Origin: Endozoicomonas acroporae
GTDB lineage: Bacteria > Pseudomonadota > Gammaproteobacteria > Pseudomonadales > Endozoicomonadaceae
Assembly (NCBI RefSeq): GCF_002864045.1
Contig: NZ_PJPV01000056.1
Coordinates: forward strand, 38,494-102,493
Reading direction: 5' to 3'
DNA length: 64,000 nt
A program made the translations under genes and the position numbers. How positions within the stretch are numbered: position 1 is the first letter of the stretch; the number at the start of each line of letters is the position of its first letter. Below are positions 20,252 through 29,415 of the stretch, one piece after another. Under the pieces are notes generated by a model. It saw only the letters and a program-made list of their open reading frames with translations, made no database searches and was not told where the DNA came from.

Positions 20252-21362
20252 ACTTTATCAGTACACACAAAACCAATAGCGCCATTGCCATCATCCCCAG
20301 GGCAACGATTAATCCAGACAAAAGTTCCGAAGCCGAAGGGCTGGCGAAAGAGACCGAACCACGAAGACCGGTAAAGGCTTCCAGAACGGTAATAAGAAGA
20401 AAGAATAAAAACAAAGCGGTTAACAGCTTGATGCTCCAAAATCCGATCCGGAATTTTCTGAACATAACACCACCGGAATCGCCGCCCTTGCCATAAAAGT
20501 AAGTGCCATTGAAAAGGCAGGGATGCTTCCCCGGGCTCTCGCATTGCCTTCCCGGCCCCTCTGGCAAGCATCGGCCAGAGCATTCCTCAGGGCAGTCCAT
20601 TACCTGACCATATGCATGGTCACCACAGGACAGATCACAGTACGGTCGGTGTAGCGGATCATATTGGGAGTGTGCCCCGGGCTGGGCTGAATAATTTGCG
20701 TTTTTGGCGTAGTTGGCATAGTAGTCAAGACACAACTGAAAGAAGACCAGATCACTGTCCGGAAAAATGGCTTTACCGCCGACAATCTTACCGTGACCAA
20801 CTTGCCAGGCTGTCTCTTTCGTGACAGTTTTTTTTGTGGCTTTCCAAAACCGCCTTTTTCTGGCAACTGCCGGGAACCCTTGCATGACCCTGCCAGTCTG
20901 CCCAAAAACAACCACACCACCCATCGTTTGAGGATAGTGGCTGCTGAATGGTGGTCGATGAGCCGGGTAACTGTTCGGCCAGTAGCGCCTGCGAAGCTTA
21001 TGAGGACGGAATAAAAAAGGATGAAATAAAAAAGGGCGAATAACACTCTGCAGAGGATATATACGACGAGACCTTAATGACCGGTGAACAATCTCATTCT
21101 GCCCGGGCAGATCTTTATTGTTATCCTGCTCACCCTGCCTGGCAGGAAGCGCCAGAGACCGGCCACGCCCTTTATAACGCGCAATTGCAAACCCGGTAAA
21201 GCCACCCCGTTTGCCAATAACGGGAAACCCGGAAGAATAGCCCTGCCCTGAACGGTCAATTCCGTCAACCGCATAAAACCCTGACAGGATTTCTGATTTA
21301 CCACCAACACCAATCGAATTAGACATCTCTGAACATTTGCTGGCCAACGGCCACCCATTCAT
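20250..21362 (-). CDS. Hypothetical Cys-rich protein with two C-terminal membrane segments
   Basis: 370 residues from the ATG at 21362; an ATG at 21326 (MSNSIGVGGK) is an equally weak alternative start. I do not recognise the family. The first 200 residues are Gly/Arg/aromatic-rich. A Cys-rich segment (about 205-290) includes CDLSCGDHAYG, CPEECSGRCLPEGPGRQC and HPCLFNGTYFYG. Two strongly hydrophobic stretches follow (KLLTALFLFFLLITVLEAF, about 302-321, and LLSGLIVALGMMAMALLVLC, about 345-365). It would therefore be anchored by a C-terminal helical hairpin. It is divergent from the helicase gene. Other frames in the interval have short ORFs, so the choice of frame is not certain. Confidence 0.5.
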   Translation of the reverse strand: MNGWPLASKCSEMSNSIGVGGKSEILSGFYAVDGIDRSGQGYSSGFPVIGKRGGFTGFAIARYKGRGRSLALPARQGEQDNNKDLPGQNEIVHRSLRSRRIYPLQSVIRPFLFHPFLFRPHKLRRRYWPNSYPAHRPPFSSHYPQTMGGVVVFGQTGRVMQGFPAVARKRRFWKATKKTVTKETAWQVGHGKIVGGKAIFPDSDLVFFQLCLDYYANYAKNANYSAQPGAHSQYDPLHRPYCDLSCGDHAYGQVMDCPEECSGRCLPEGPGRQCESPGKHPCLFNGTYFYGKGGDSGGVMFRKFRIGFWSIKLLTALFLFFLLITVLEAFTGLRGSVSFASPSASELLSGLIVALGMMAMALLVLCVLIK

Positions 21363-21432
21363 AATACTGCCATCTACTCATCAGAGCATTCGGAGCTCGC
21401 AAAAGCACATCAGGTTTTCTACCCTATTGCCC

Positions 21433-24348
21433 ATGAATATACTTTTATACAACGATCTCAATGCAGATCAGATACCCGGCTTTGCCAAAGTTCGCAAAGC
21501 TCTTGAGAACAATAATTTCCAGCAGGCGGATGTGCGCAAGATCGGGGATAACCTTTACCGCGCACGGCTGAACCGTAACGACCGGCTGTTATTCTCCCTG
21601 CACCGATACAACGGCGAGCCCTACTGCCTGATTCTGGAGTATATCCGCAATCACGCCTATGAAAAGTCCCGTTTCCTGGAACGGGGCGTAACCATTGATG
21701 AGGAAAAAATTCCGGCGATTGATGCTCAGGAAACTGAGTCCTCACCAGAACTGACTTATCTCAATACCGACCACGACCGCTTTAACCTGCTGGACAAGAT
21801 AATCTCCTTCGACGGCGAACAGCAGTCCGTTTATCAGCTACCGCCGCCCCTGGTGATTATCGGCAGCGCCGGTAGCGGCAAAACCGCCCTGACCCTGGAG
21901 AAAATGAAACAAGCGACGGGCGACGTACTCTATGTCAGTCACTCCCCCTTTCTGGTACAAAGCGCCCGTAATCTTTACTACGCTCACCACTACGATAATG
22001 AAGAACAGAATGTGGAATTTCTCTCCTTTCGGGAGTTCCTGGAAAGCATTCGGGTACCCGCCGGTCGGGAAGTAACGCTGAAAGACTTTGAAGGCTGGTT
22101 CCAGCGCCATAAGGGCAACAGCAAACAGAAAGACCCTCACAAACTCTTTGAGGAGTTCCGGGGCGTGCTGACCGGCCCTTCCACCGAGTCACCCTGGCTC
22201 TCCCGCGAGGAGTACCTGAAGCTGGGGGTGAAACAATCCATCTTCAGTGAAGAAGAGCGTTCGGGCGTTTACGACCTGTTCGATAAATACCGGCAGTTCC
22301 TGGAAAAGGAACAGCTATACGACACTAACATTATCAGCCACCGCTACCTGGCCAGCGCCGAACCCCAATACGACTTTATCGTGGTGGACGAGGTGCAGGA
22401 CATTACCAACATTCAGCTCTACCTGATACTGAAGACCCTCAGGTATCCGGGCCACTTTATTCTCTGTGGTGACTCCAACCAGATTGTCCACCCGAACTTT
22501 TTCTCCTGGTCCAAGGTCAAAACCCTGTTTTTCGAGCAGCAGGGCCTGACCGGCGAGGGTGAGATAATCCGGATACTCCAATCCAATTACCGCAATGCGC
22601 CGGTGATCAGCCATATTGCCAACCGGATTCTGAAACTGAAGCATGCCCGCTTTGGCTCCATCGACAAAGAGAGCAACTACCTGGTCGACAGCATTGGCGA
22701 ACACCGGGGGCAGTTGCAGTTGCTGGCCAACAGCCAAAAAGTCAAACAGGATCTGGACAGCAAAACCGCCCGCTCTACCCGCTTTGCCGTGCTGGTGATG
22801 CACCCGGACCAGAAAGCCGCCGCCCGTCAGTGGTTTAATACACCGCTGGTCTTCTCCATCCAGGAGGCCAAGGGGCTGGAATACGACAATATCATTCTTT
22901 ACAACTTTATCAGCGATGAAGAAAAGAGCTTCCGGGATATTGCCGCAGGTGTAGACCCCGCCGCGCTGGAAAAAGAGACACTGGAATACGCCAGGGCGAA
23001 AAACAAACAGGACAAATCCCTGGAAGTCTACAAGTTCTATATCAACGCCCTCTACGTTGCCATTACCCGGGCGGTGAGCAACCTCTACATTATTGAAGCC
23101 AACCAGAAGCATCCGTTAATGCGGCTACTGGACCTGGAACGATTTACCGGTGACCTGCAGATGGATAAGCAGGACTCCAGCCTGGATGAGTGGCAGAAAG
23201 AGGCCCGCAAGCTGGAACTGCAGGGCAAGCAGGAACAGGCCGATGAGATCCGCAGCCGGATACTGCAGCAAAAGCCGGTACCCTGGCCGGTACTCGATCG
23301 CAGCGCCTTCACGGAACTGCAGAAAGAAGCCACAAGCGGTAATAACAAGAAAAAGCAGCTGCTGGCTCTGGAATACGCCCTGATCCACTGGCATCAGCCC
23401 ATGCTCAATCAGTTGCTCACCAGCGGCTTTAAACCCGCCACACAGACGGAAGAAAAAGCGGTCAAACAGCTGCATCAAAAGCACTACATGACCTACGACC
23501 TCAATAACCCCGGCAGTGTACTGCGCGACACGGAGAAATACGGCATCGACCACCGCACCATCTTCAACCTGACCCCGTTGATGGTCGCCGCCCGTCTTGG
23601 CAATGCTGGCCTGGTCAGGGAACTGATGGAGCGCGGTGCCAACCCGGATCTGTCTGGCAGCCATGGTCTCAACGCCCTGCAGATGGCACTGGAACAGGCA
23701 CTGATGGATGAGCGCTATGCCCGCCATAAACTGGCACCGGTCTACAGCAACCTGGAACCGGACAGCCTGTCCATCCAGACCCAAGGCCGTTTGATCAAGC
23801 TGGACAAGCGCCTGATGGGACTGTTTGTACTGAACCTGATGTTTGCCATGTTTTATCGCAAACTGGGGGAACTGGCAGGCAGAGGCGAGGGTTTCTCGGC
23901 CAAAGACATTACCGAATGGGTGCAAACCTTGCCGGACGAGGTCTTACCGGAACGCCGGAAAAAGCAGAGCTACATCAGCAGTATTCTCTCCGGCAATGAG
24001 GTCGATCGGGACGCACCCTATAACCGCAAGTTATTCAAGCGCATCCGTCGCGGCCATTACATTATCAACCCCGGCATGAAACTTCGCCAAGGCGAAGAAT
24101 GGGTTGCTGTGCACGACCTGTTAAACCCGGAAGACCTGGGTTTCAGACCAGGCTGGATGAACCTGGGCAAAGAGGATCAGCTGATCTTTAAACATCGTTT
24201 TGAACAATTCGACCAGAACCGCAGGCAAAATCTGACGGCCTATTGTGAGTACATTGGAAAACTGCAAGAACAGGCAGAAAAAGAACTGGAAGAACGCCGG
24301 GTGAAGTCCCGGCTGGACATCCAAAGTGAGGAAGTTACCACCGGATAG
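21433..24348 (+). CDS. RelE/ParE-like domain fused to UvrD-type SF1 helicase with ankyrin segment
   Basis: 971 residues from the ATG at 21433; an in-frame TTG at 21337 is less likely. Residues 1-85 read like a RelE/ParE toxin fold (KIGDNLYRARLNRNDRLLFS, then LILEYIRNHAYEK). The helicase core has Walker A GSAGSGKT (144-151), motif II VVDEVQD (317-323), motif III ILCGDSNQIVHP, motif IV QSNYRN, motif V SIQEAKGLEYDNIILYNF and motif VI ALYVAITRA. All key residues are intact. Near 712-755 is an ankyrin-like unit (TPLMVAARLGNAGLVRELM, then GANPD). The C-terminal 200 residues are unassigned. SF1 helicases with toxin-like or ankyrin parts occur in defence and in eukaryotic TRANK1-type proteins; the role here is unknown. 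Its GC-rich codon use contrasts with the AT-rich genes that follow. Confidence 0.75.
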   Translation: MNILLYNDLNADQIPGFAKVRKALENNNFQQADVRKIGDNLYRARLNRNDRLLFSLHRYNGEPYCLILEYIRNHAYEKSRFLERGVTIDEEKIPAIDAQETESSPELTYLNTDHDRFNLLDKIISFDGEQQSVYQLPPPLVIIGSAGSGKTALTLEKMKQATGDVLYVSHSPFLVQSARNLYYAHHYDNEEQNVEFLSFREFLESIRVPAGREVTLKDFEGWFQRHKGNSKQKDPHKLFEEFRGVLTGPSTESPWLSREEYLKLGVKQSIFSEEERSGVYDLFDKYRQFLEKEQLYDTNIISHRYLASAEPQYDFIVVDEVQDITNIQLYLILKTLRYPGHFILCGDSNQIVHPNFFSWSKVKTLFFEQQGLTGEGEIIRILQSNYRNAPVISHIANRILKLKHARFGSIDKESNYLVDSIGEHRGQLQLLANSQKVKQDLDSKTARSTRFAVLVMHPDQKAAARQWFNTPLVFSIQEAKGLEYDNIILYNFISDEEKSFRDIAAGVDPAALEKETLEYARAKNKQDKSLEVYKFYINALYVAITRAVSNLYIIEANQKHPLMRLLDLERFTGDLQMDKQDSSLDEWQKEARKLELQGKQEQADEIRSRILQQKPVPWPVLDRSAFTELQKEATSGNNKKKQLLALEYALIHWHQPMLNQLLTSGFKPATQTEEKAVKQLHQKHYMTYDLNNPGSVLRDTEKYGIDHRTIFNLTPLMVAARLGNAGLVRELMERGANPDLSGSHGLNALQMALEQALMDERYARHKLAPVYSNLEPDSLSIQTQGRLIKLDKRLMGLFVLNLMFAMFYRKLGELAGRGEGFSAKDITEWVQTLPDEVLPERRKKQSYISSILSGNEVDRDAPYNRKLFKRIRRGHYIINPGMKLRQGEEWVAVHDLLNPEDLGFRPGWMNLGKEDQLIFKHRFEQFDQNRRQNLTAYCEYIGKLQEQAEKELEERRVKSRLDIQSEEVTTG

Positions 24349-24536
24349 GTGTTTTATCGCCTGTGATCTGCTGTACGTTACCCGCACAACCAGAACAGTT
24401 TTTGCGGGTAGTGCTCTTTTCTCATCAAACTTATGGAACTTTTTATTGACCACACACTCTAAACTGATGGCTAGTTAGAATTTAACAAATTTAATTCTTT
24501 ATGATCAAAGGATTTAAATAGTTAAACGGAGTTTTT

Positions 24537-25775
24537 ATGAACATTTCTTCCACTCAAGCTTCACCTACAAAAAATTTTATCAAAGAGCTAATACAAAAAG
24601 ATGCTGAAATAAAGAGTGCATATCAAGAATTTACCAGTCAAACACATGGAGAATTAATACCAAGAAACCATTTTTTTGAATGGGTTGGCAAGAAAACTCT
24701 CCCTGAGAGGCAGGTACAAATAGTTCACCATTTTAAGAGCCTTGGAAAGTTCAATGATTTTCATGTTTGTATTCTGACTGATAAACCAATGAAATATATT
24801 GCCGCGGAATCCAAATGTGATGGTATATCCGGCACGGTGGAAATCATTACTGTCGACAAACTGAATGAAGACTTTTATAAAGCATTAAAAGATTCTAACG
24901 AGCCTGACTGCGATAAGCTTCATAAAGACTTTGTTAACATTACGCAACTACACAACGTAGGACTGGAAAATCAAGCATTACGAAGTGATTATTATCGGCT
25001 AGCACTCCTCTATACATACGGCGGCATTCATAGTGATATAAATATACCTTTAAAGGGACTTGACTCATCGGCAAGTGCATTACAATATCCATTAATACCA
25101 CTTAGGGGAAAGAATGGTCTACTAATACGCACTATTGATTTGCCAGTTGTTGGATCTGACAAGAAATTACCCCATTGGGATAACGCCCTCATCGCTTCCA
25201 AAAAAAACAATCAGATTATTCTTTCCATGATTAAACATATGCTTAATCTAGAGAATAAGCTGAAAGATATACTAATAGAAAACTCAAATAAAAGTGAGAT
25301 CAAAAAGACCTTGTCTTTACACGATGCAATGCGATTATGGCAATGCAAGGAAGAATATTATATCAAAGCATCTATTGAACTTACTAAAAATTCAATTAGT
25401 ATTGCATTTCCTGATTCATCTGAAGAATATTTAAACTCTCTGGCATCTCCAGTAAAAGATCATGTCGTTTCAGCTTTGCAATCCACAGAACATGCAGTAG
25501 CTAAACAACAGGGACGTTTAACTGCCAGGCACTGTATTGTCACAAGAATGCTAGGAGGTGGTACTGACGCACTAACTCCTATACTTAGAGAACAATTAAC
25601 TAGAAAACAATATAACGGAGCAGAAGACTTCGCTAAATCTTTAAGCTTTCCATTACCAGACGATCAGCCATCTTACGCAAATATTAAGCCATTACACGAT
25701 GAGCGTGACCACAAGGGACTTGGCAGCTGGTATGGCAAACCAAACCCTCATTATGTCGATGATAGTAACATGTAA
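24537..25775 (+). CDS. Och1/TcdB-type glycosyltransferase with DXD-like motif, copy 1
   Basis: 412 residues. The pattern FFEWVGKKTLPERQVQIVHH, followed by LRSDYYRLALLYTYGGIHSD (about 148-167), is that of the glycosyltransferase sugar-binding DXD family (GT-A fold; Och1, clostridial toxin and Legionella SetA relatives). The usual second Asp is Asn: the motif reads D-I-N. Such enzymes transfer a sugar from a UDP/GDP-sugar, in bacterial effectors often onto host GTPases. No signal peptide. The gene is clearly AT-richer than its neighbours, suggesting transfer. It is followed by a close paralogue at 26018-27253; both end with the same GLGSWYGKPNPHYVDDSNM. The gap before it (24349-24536) contains nothing notable. 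Confidence 0.8.
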   Translation: MNISSTQASPTKNFIKELIQKDAEIKSAYQEFTSQTHGELIPRNHFFEWVGKKTLPERQVQIVHHFKSLGKFNDFHVCILTDKPMKYIAAESKCDGISGTVEIITVDKLNEDFYKALKDSNEPDCDKLHKDFVNITQLHNVGLENQALRSDYYRLALLYTYGGIHSDINIPLKGLDSSASALQYPLIPLRGKNGLLIRTIDLPVVGSDKKLPHWDNALIASKKNNQIILSMIKHMLNLENKLKDILIENSNKSEIKKTLSLHDAMRLWQCKEEYYIKASIELTKNSISIAFPDSSEEYLNSLASPVKDHVVSALQSTEHAVAKQQGRLTARHCIVTRMLGGGTDALTPILREQLTRKQYNGAEDFAKSLSFPLPDDQPSYANIKPLHDERDHKGLGSWYGKPNPHYVDDSNM

Positions 25776-25820
25776 ATGGCGGACTCAGTTGAAAAGCATT
25801 GAATATCACTGGTATCGCAC

Positions 25821-25853
25821 TCCCACGGTTCACCCCGTGGGAAACGACTTTTT
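25821..25853 (+). terminator. Possible terminator after glycosyltransferase copy 1
   Basis: TCCCACGG (25821-25828), loop, CCGTGGGA (25835-25842), then AACGACTTTTT. The stem is perfect but the T-tract begins 6-7 nt after it, so activity is uncertain. Confidence 0.4.
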
Positions 25854-25861
25854 CTCACCCG

Positions 25862-25939
25862 TCAGCTGCAGCACTTTTTATACTTGCTCTCGGTTCCACT
25901 GGGGCAGGGGGTATTCCTTCCTACCTTCGGGAGTACATT
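25862..25939 (-). pseudogene. Remnant of the 3' end of the SEC-C protein gene
   Basis: Minus-strand translation reads VGRNTPCPSG...SKYKKCCS then stop, aligning with the end of the gene at 27305-28360 ([20 protein letters not shown]). Two of the conserved motif residues are changed and no upstream coding part exists. It lies at the same distance behind glycosyltransferase copy 1 as the intact gene lies behind copy 2. It is therefore a by-product of the tandem duplication. The remaining gap up to 26017 is AT-rich without an ORF. Confidence 0.75.
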
Positions 25940-26017
25940 CGAAAAACCATAAAAATTCGAAGCTGAAATTCATAATTTCACATAATGGCTGAATATCGAT
26001 AATTAATTGGAGTACTT

Positions 26018-27253
26018 ATGCACATCTCCCCTCAGGCCCTTCCTGCAAGCAATCTTTTCCAGGAGTTGGTACAAAAAGATTCTGAAATAAAGAGTACATA
26101 CCAAAAATTTAAAAGTCAGATACATGGTGAATCAATACCAGGAAACCATTTTTTTGAATGGGTTGGTAATAAAACAATCCCTGAGCGACAAGTGCAAATA
26201 GTTCACCATTTCAAGAGCCTTGCAAAGTTCAATGATTTTCATGTTTACGTTCTGACTGATAAACCAATGAAATTTATTGCGGCAGAATCCAAATGTGATG
26301 GATTATCAGGGGAGGTGAAAACCATTACTGTCGACCAATTAAATAAAGACTTTTATAAAGCATTGAAAGATTCAGGCGTATCTGATTATGACAAGCTTTA
26401 TAAATATTTTATCCACAATACGCAAAGACATAACGTAGGACTCGAAAATCAGGCGTTACGGAGTGATTATTATCGACTGGCACTGCTTTATACGTACGGT
26501 GGCATCCACAGTGATATAAATATATCGTTAAAGGAACTTGACTCAACAGCAAGTGCATTACAACACCCACTAATTCCGCTAAGGGGAAAAAATGGACTAT
26601 TAATTCAAACTCTTGATTTAGATGTATATGGCACAAAAATTTCTCTTCCCACCAACAGCCTCATCGCTTCTAAAAAAAACAACCCAATTATTCTTTCCAT
26701 GATTCAACATATGCTTGATGGGGAAAACAAGCTGAAAGAAATAGACGCACCAACCGAAAAAAGTGATGTCAAAATGACCTTGAAATTACATGACACAATG
26801 CGATTATGGCAATGTGATGAGAAACATTTTCTTGAAGCTGCATACGAATATGCCAAAGTTTTGTTAAAAGAATCGAACCCTGATTTATCTGAAGAAAGTT
26901 TGAATGCTATATTGCCTGGTCTTTACTACCATGTAGCTAAACAAATCAAAAGAAAAGAAGATTATGAAGTACTTAAACAACAGGGACGTTTAACTGCCAG
27001 ACATTATGTTGTCTCGAAAATGTTAGGAGGTGGTACTGATGCACTAAATATTTTAATGACAGGAATAGATAAGCAAATTAATAAGCAATATGACGGACCA
27101 GAAGACTTCTTTAAAGGTTCTGGTTTCCCATTACCCGATAATAAGCCATCATACGGAGATATTAAGCCATTAGGTGATCCGAATATCTTGCGGGGGCTTG
27201 GCAGCTGGTATGGCAAACCAAACCCTCATTATGTCGATGATAGTAACATGTAA
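26018..27253 (+). CDS. Och1/TcdB-type glycosyltransferase with DXD-like motif, copy 2
   Basis: 411 residues, collinear with the copy at 24537 over the whole length. The FFEWVGNKTIPERQVQIVHH segment and LRSDYYRLALLYTYGGIHSD followed by I-N are both kept, so the D-I-N variant is shared and not a random loss. The paralogues differ most in the 200-320 region (sugar/acceptor side) and in the stretch before KQQGRLTARH, where copy 2 has its own sequence. The ATG follows a good GGAGTACTT site. Same expected reaction and the same AT-rich composition as copy 1. It converges with the SEC-C gene, 51 bp away. Confidence 0.8.
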   Translation: MHISPQALPASNLFQELVQKDSEIKSTYQKFKSQIHGESIPGNHFFEWVGNKTIPERQVQIVHHFKSLAKFNDFHVYVLTDKPMKFIAAESKCDGLSGEVKTITVDQLNKDFYKALKDSGVSDYDKLYKYFIHNTQRHNVGLENQALRSDYYRLALLYTYGGIHSDINISLKELDSTASALQHPLIPLRGKNGLLIQTLDLDVYGTKISLPTNSLIASKKNNPIILSMIQHMLDGENKLKEIDAPTEKSDVKMTLKLHDTMRLWQCDEKHFLEAAYEYAKVLLKESNPDLSEESLNAILPGLYYHVAKQIKRKEDYEVLKQQGRLTARHYVVSKMLGGGTDALNILMTGIDKQINKQYDGPEDFFKGSGFPLPDNKPSYGDIKPLGDPNILRGLGSWYGKPNPHYVDDSNM

Positions 27254-27304
27254 ATGGCGGATTCAGTTCAAAAGCATTGAATATCACTGACCTTTTCTCA
27301 CCCA

Positions 27305-28360
27305 TCAGCCGCAACACTTCTTATACTTGCGCCCGCTACCGCAGGGGCAGGGATCATTTCTTCCCACCTTCGGGTGTTGTCTGACCAGCGGCTGTGCAGG
27401 CTTCCTGGGAGAGGAAGGTGGAAAGGGCCGTTGCTGACCTGGCAACCGCTGAGCCCCCGCACGCGTGCGAACCGGTGGCTTGGGCTTTCTGGCAGGCCAG
27501 GGTCGCATCACACGCTGAGCGCCCTCTGGCTCCGCGTTGCTTCCGACAGGTGCTCTTTCAGCGGGCTTCTCCTGCGTGCTGTTAAAGCTGGCCCAACCTT
27601 GCAACTCAGCCACGCAGTCATCAATCAGGGCAGAGCTTTCATAGGATGGAAAGCTTACCTCGCCGGAATGCTCCTGTAACATCGTACTTAACCGCTCCCT
27701 GCCCATAAATGAATCGGTCAGCAGTCCCCGGTCAAACACGTTCAAAACAGAAGTTTCCAGCTCGGCGGCTCCGGCAATGATGCAGTTAGAGACCAACCCG
27801 TCCCAGACCGGACTCCGCTCCTGCTCAAGTCCACCACTAAACAGCTGCTGAAAGTAGCCGACCAGCACCTCACGGGGAAGAAACCCATGGAAAACCAGAA
27901 TCGTCAGGCAGGTCAAACAGGAAGATCGAACGCAAGGATGGACCGCTGTGTTTTCAATCAACTGCTTCAGTGACTCCACGTTACATCCGTTACTGGCGTC
28001 ACTTTCGCTGATTACTTCACCAGCGATCACCGATGCCAGTATTCGAGCCAGGCTCTCACTGACCACATAACCAAGCAGTCGATTGACCGTCCGGGGTTTG
28101 GCAGACACTATCCGGAGCATCACCGGCAATGCCTTTGACTCACGGAACTGAGCCAGCAGGTAAAAGGCAAAAAAGACCAGATCCACACGCTGGCTTTCGG
28201 GTATCTCATCCCCCTGCCCGGCAACGCCTTCCAGATAGTCAAGCAGGCGCGGAATCAATTCCGTCCGCTGCTCACTGGCCGCCAGCAGGGTTTCCCTGGG
28301 CAGCTCACCCATCACATGGTTTGATAACCGGTTGATAACATCGTCAATATTCACGGGCAC
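27305..28360 (-). CDS. DUF1186-like protein with C-terminal SEC-C zinc motif
   Basis: 351 residues. The N-terminal two thirds are helical ([40 protein letters not shown]), in the style of the DUF1186 family, followed by a Pro/Arg-rich linker (about 275-330). The end is a textbook SEC-C motif, [19 protein letters not shown], which binds one zinc ion through Cys-x-Cys...Cys-Cys, as at the SecA C-terminus. SEC-C tails often mediate protein or ribosome binding; the function of this protein is unknown. It is convergent with glycosyltransferase copy 2. A duplicated remnant of its tail is at 25862-25939. Confidence 0.75.
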   Translation of the reverse strand: MPVNIDDVINRLSNHVMGELPRETLLAASEQRTELIPRLLDYLEGVAGQGDEIPESQRVDLVFFAFYLLAQFRESKALPVMLRIVSAKPRTVNRLLGYVVSESLARILASVIAGEVISESDASNGCNVESLKQLIENTAVHPCVRSSCLTCLTILVFHGFLPREVLVGYFQQLFSGGLEQERSPVWDGLVSNCIIAGAAELETSVLNVFDRGLLTDSFMGRERLSTMLQEHSGEVSFPSYESSALIDDCVAELQGWASFNSTQEKPAERAPVGSNAEPEGAQRVMRPWPARKPKPPVRTRAGAQRLPGQQRPFPPSSPRKPAQPLVRQHPKVGRNDPCPCGSGRKYKKCCG

Positions 28361-28846
28361 TCATCCTGTCTCTTGTCGCTATTTTTGTATAAGGATAGCG
28401 TTTAAACAGGCTGTGAGGGTTTGTCCCGGAAGAACTTACATATTTCCACTTGTTTCTAATACCTATCGCAGGATATTACCGAGTGGATTGCCGGGGTTGA
28501 CCTTTTTCATCAATTGATTGCCATGTCTGAGCAGGAAGCTTTGCCAGTGTACCTTTCGGGTGCTAATGAAGAAGTAATCTCTGCGTGACTGTGTGCTGGC
28601 TTATAAATTCAAGGGCAGACGTTTTGACTGTGGCAGTATGAAGGTTTTAACGAAGCGACCATATTGCTACGATAAGCTTTATGGCCTTTAAAGAACGCTT
28701 CCCGAAAAAAGCAGCTTTTCTTTTACGGGAAGCGGGTAGCGCTCTTGAAAAGAGAACGGGGATATCCTGGCCAATAGCGTAGGAATTTTGGGTCACCTTG
28801 GATTGTATGCAATGTATCAGAGCAGTATCTGGCAGCAGAGAGATTT
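28361..28846. other. Intergenic region with decayed coding fragments
   Basis: A 486-bp gap without a sustained gene. Only short open stretches are seen, for example 28471-28587 (+) reading VDLFHQLIAMSEQEALPVYL and 28681-28782 (+) reading MAFKERFPKKAAFLLREAGS. Both are closed by stops and have no ribosome site. They look like leftovers of disrupted genes. Confidence 0.4.
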
Positions 28847-29243
28847 ATGAGCAGTTATATGTGGATGCCCGCAACCAAACGGGCATCCAACCCCAAAGAC
28901 CAAAGCGGCCCTGAAAGCCCGGGTCGACCGCTGGGTAGAGGAATACCTGAAACCGGCAAATGTCCAGCCTCCGCCAGAGGACCCGAGGTTCAACTATCTG
29001 GTGGATATCTTTACCAAATGGCATGGCAGTTTTTTCTATTTCTGCGCCACTTACCACTGTCCATCTCCCGATGCCATCAGCCCGTCCTTTGAACGGAAGT
29101 TTGCCAGAATGACCTACAGCGGTAATAACACCTATACGCTGTCTTATATGCGGCACACCGATAAGTGGCACGAAGTCTTTTATGATCAGGATATAGAGCA
29201 GTGCTTTGAGCTGATTGCCCATGAGCCCTGTTTTTTGCCCTAA
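28847..29243 (+). pseudogene. Frameshifted small hypothetical gene
   Basis: A coding-like frame runs to the stop at 29241-29243 and reads KAALKARVDRWVEEYLKP, then FNYLVDIFTKWHGSFFYFCA, then YTLSYMRHTDKWHEVFYDQD. It has no ATG start; the first start codon in frame is the GTG at 29001, in the middle of the conserved-looking domain. An ATG-started frame (28847, MSSYMWMPATKRASNP) joins it only if one base is shifted near 28865-28900. The most economical reading is a gene with a frameshift, or a sequencing error. I do not recognise the family. Confidence 0.45.
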
Positions 29244-29276
29244 TGCATGGTTCAATGAGTTTGACGTGTACAATCT

Positions 29277-29364
29277 CCGTTCACCCTGAGCGGAGTCGAA
29301 GGGTGCTTGGCACGATCTATTAGAGTCTGGAGTTTCCTCCCTTCGACAGCCTCAGCACGAACGG
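29277..29364. repeat. Imperfect inverted repeat (CCGTTC...CGAAGGG type)
   Basis: CCGTTCACCCTGAGCGGAGT (from 29277, continuing CGAAGGG) and CCCTTCGACAGCCTCAGCAC (from 29338, continuing GAACGG) are inverted copies about 34 bp apart. The sequence type (TTCGACAGGCTCAGCACGAACGG) is a widespread intergenic palindromic repeat of bacteria. Only one copy is seen in this window. Confidence 0.55.
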
Positions 29365-29415
29365 TGTGGGTATCTTAGCTGCACCAGTAGGCTGACCGAG
29401 GATCAATCGTAGAGT

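Noticed and set aside
28471..28587. Fragment resembling a WecG/TagA-type glycosyltransferase segment (VDLFHQLIAMSEQEALPVYL)
   Set aside because: Only about 38 codons between stops, with no start or flanking domain. The resemblance is too short to call a gene or to name a pseudogene.
28845..29273. 142-codon minus-strand ORF
   Set aside because: The opposite strand contains the more protein-like sequence. This frame has no ribosome site and no recognisable pattern.
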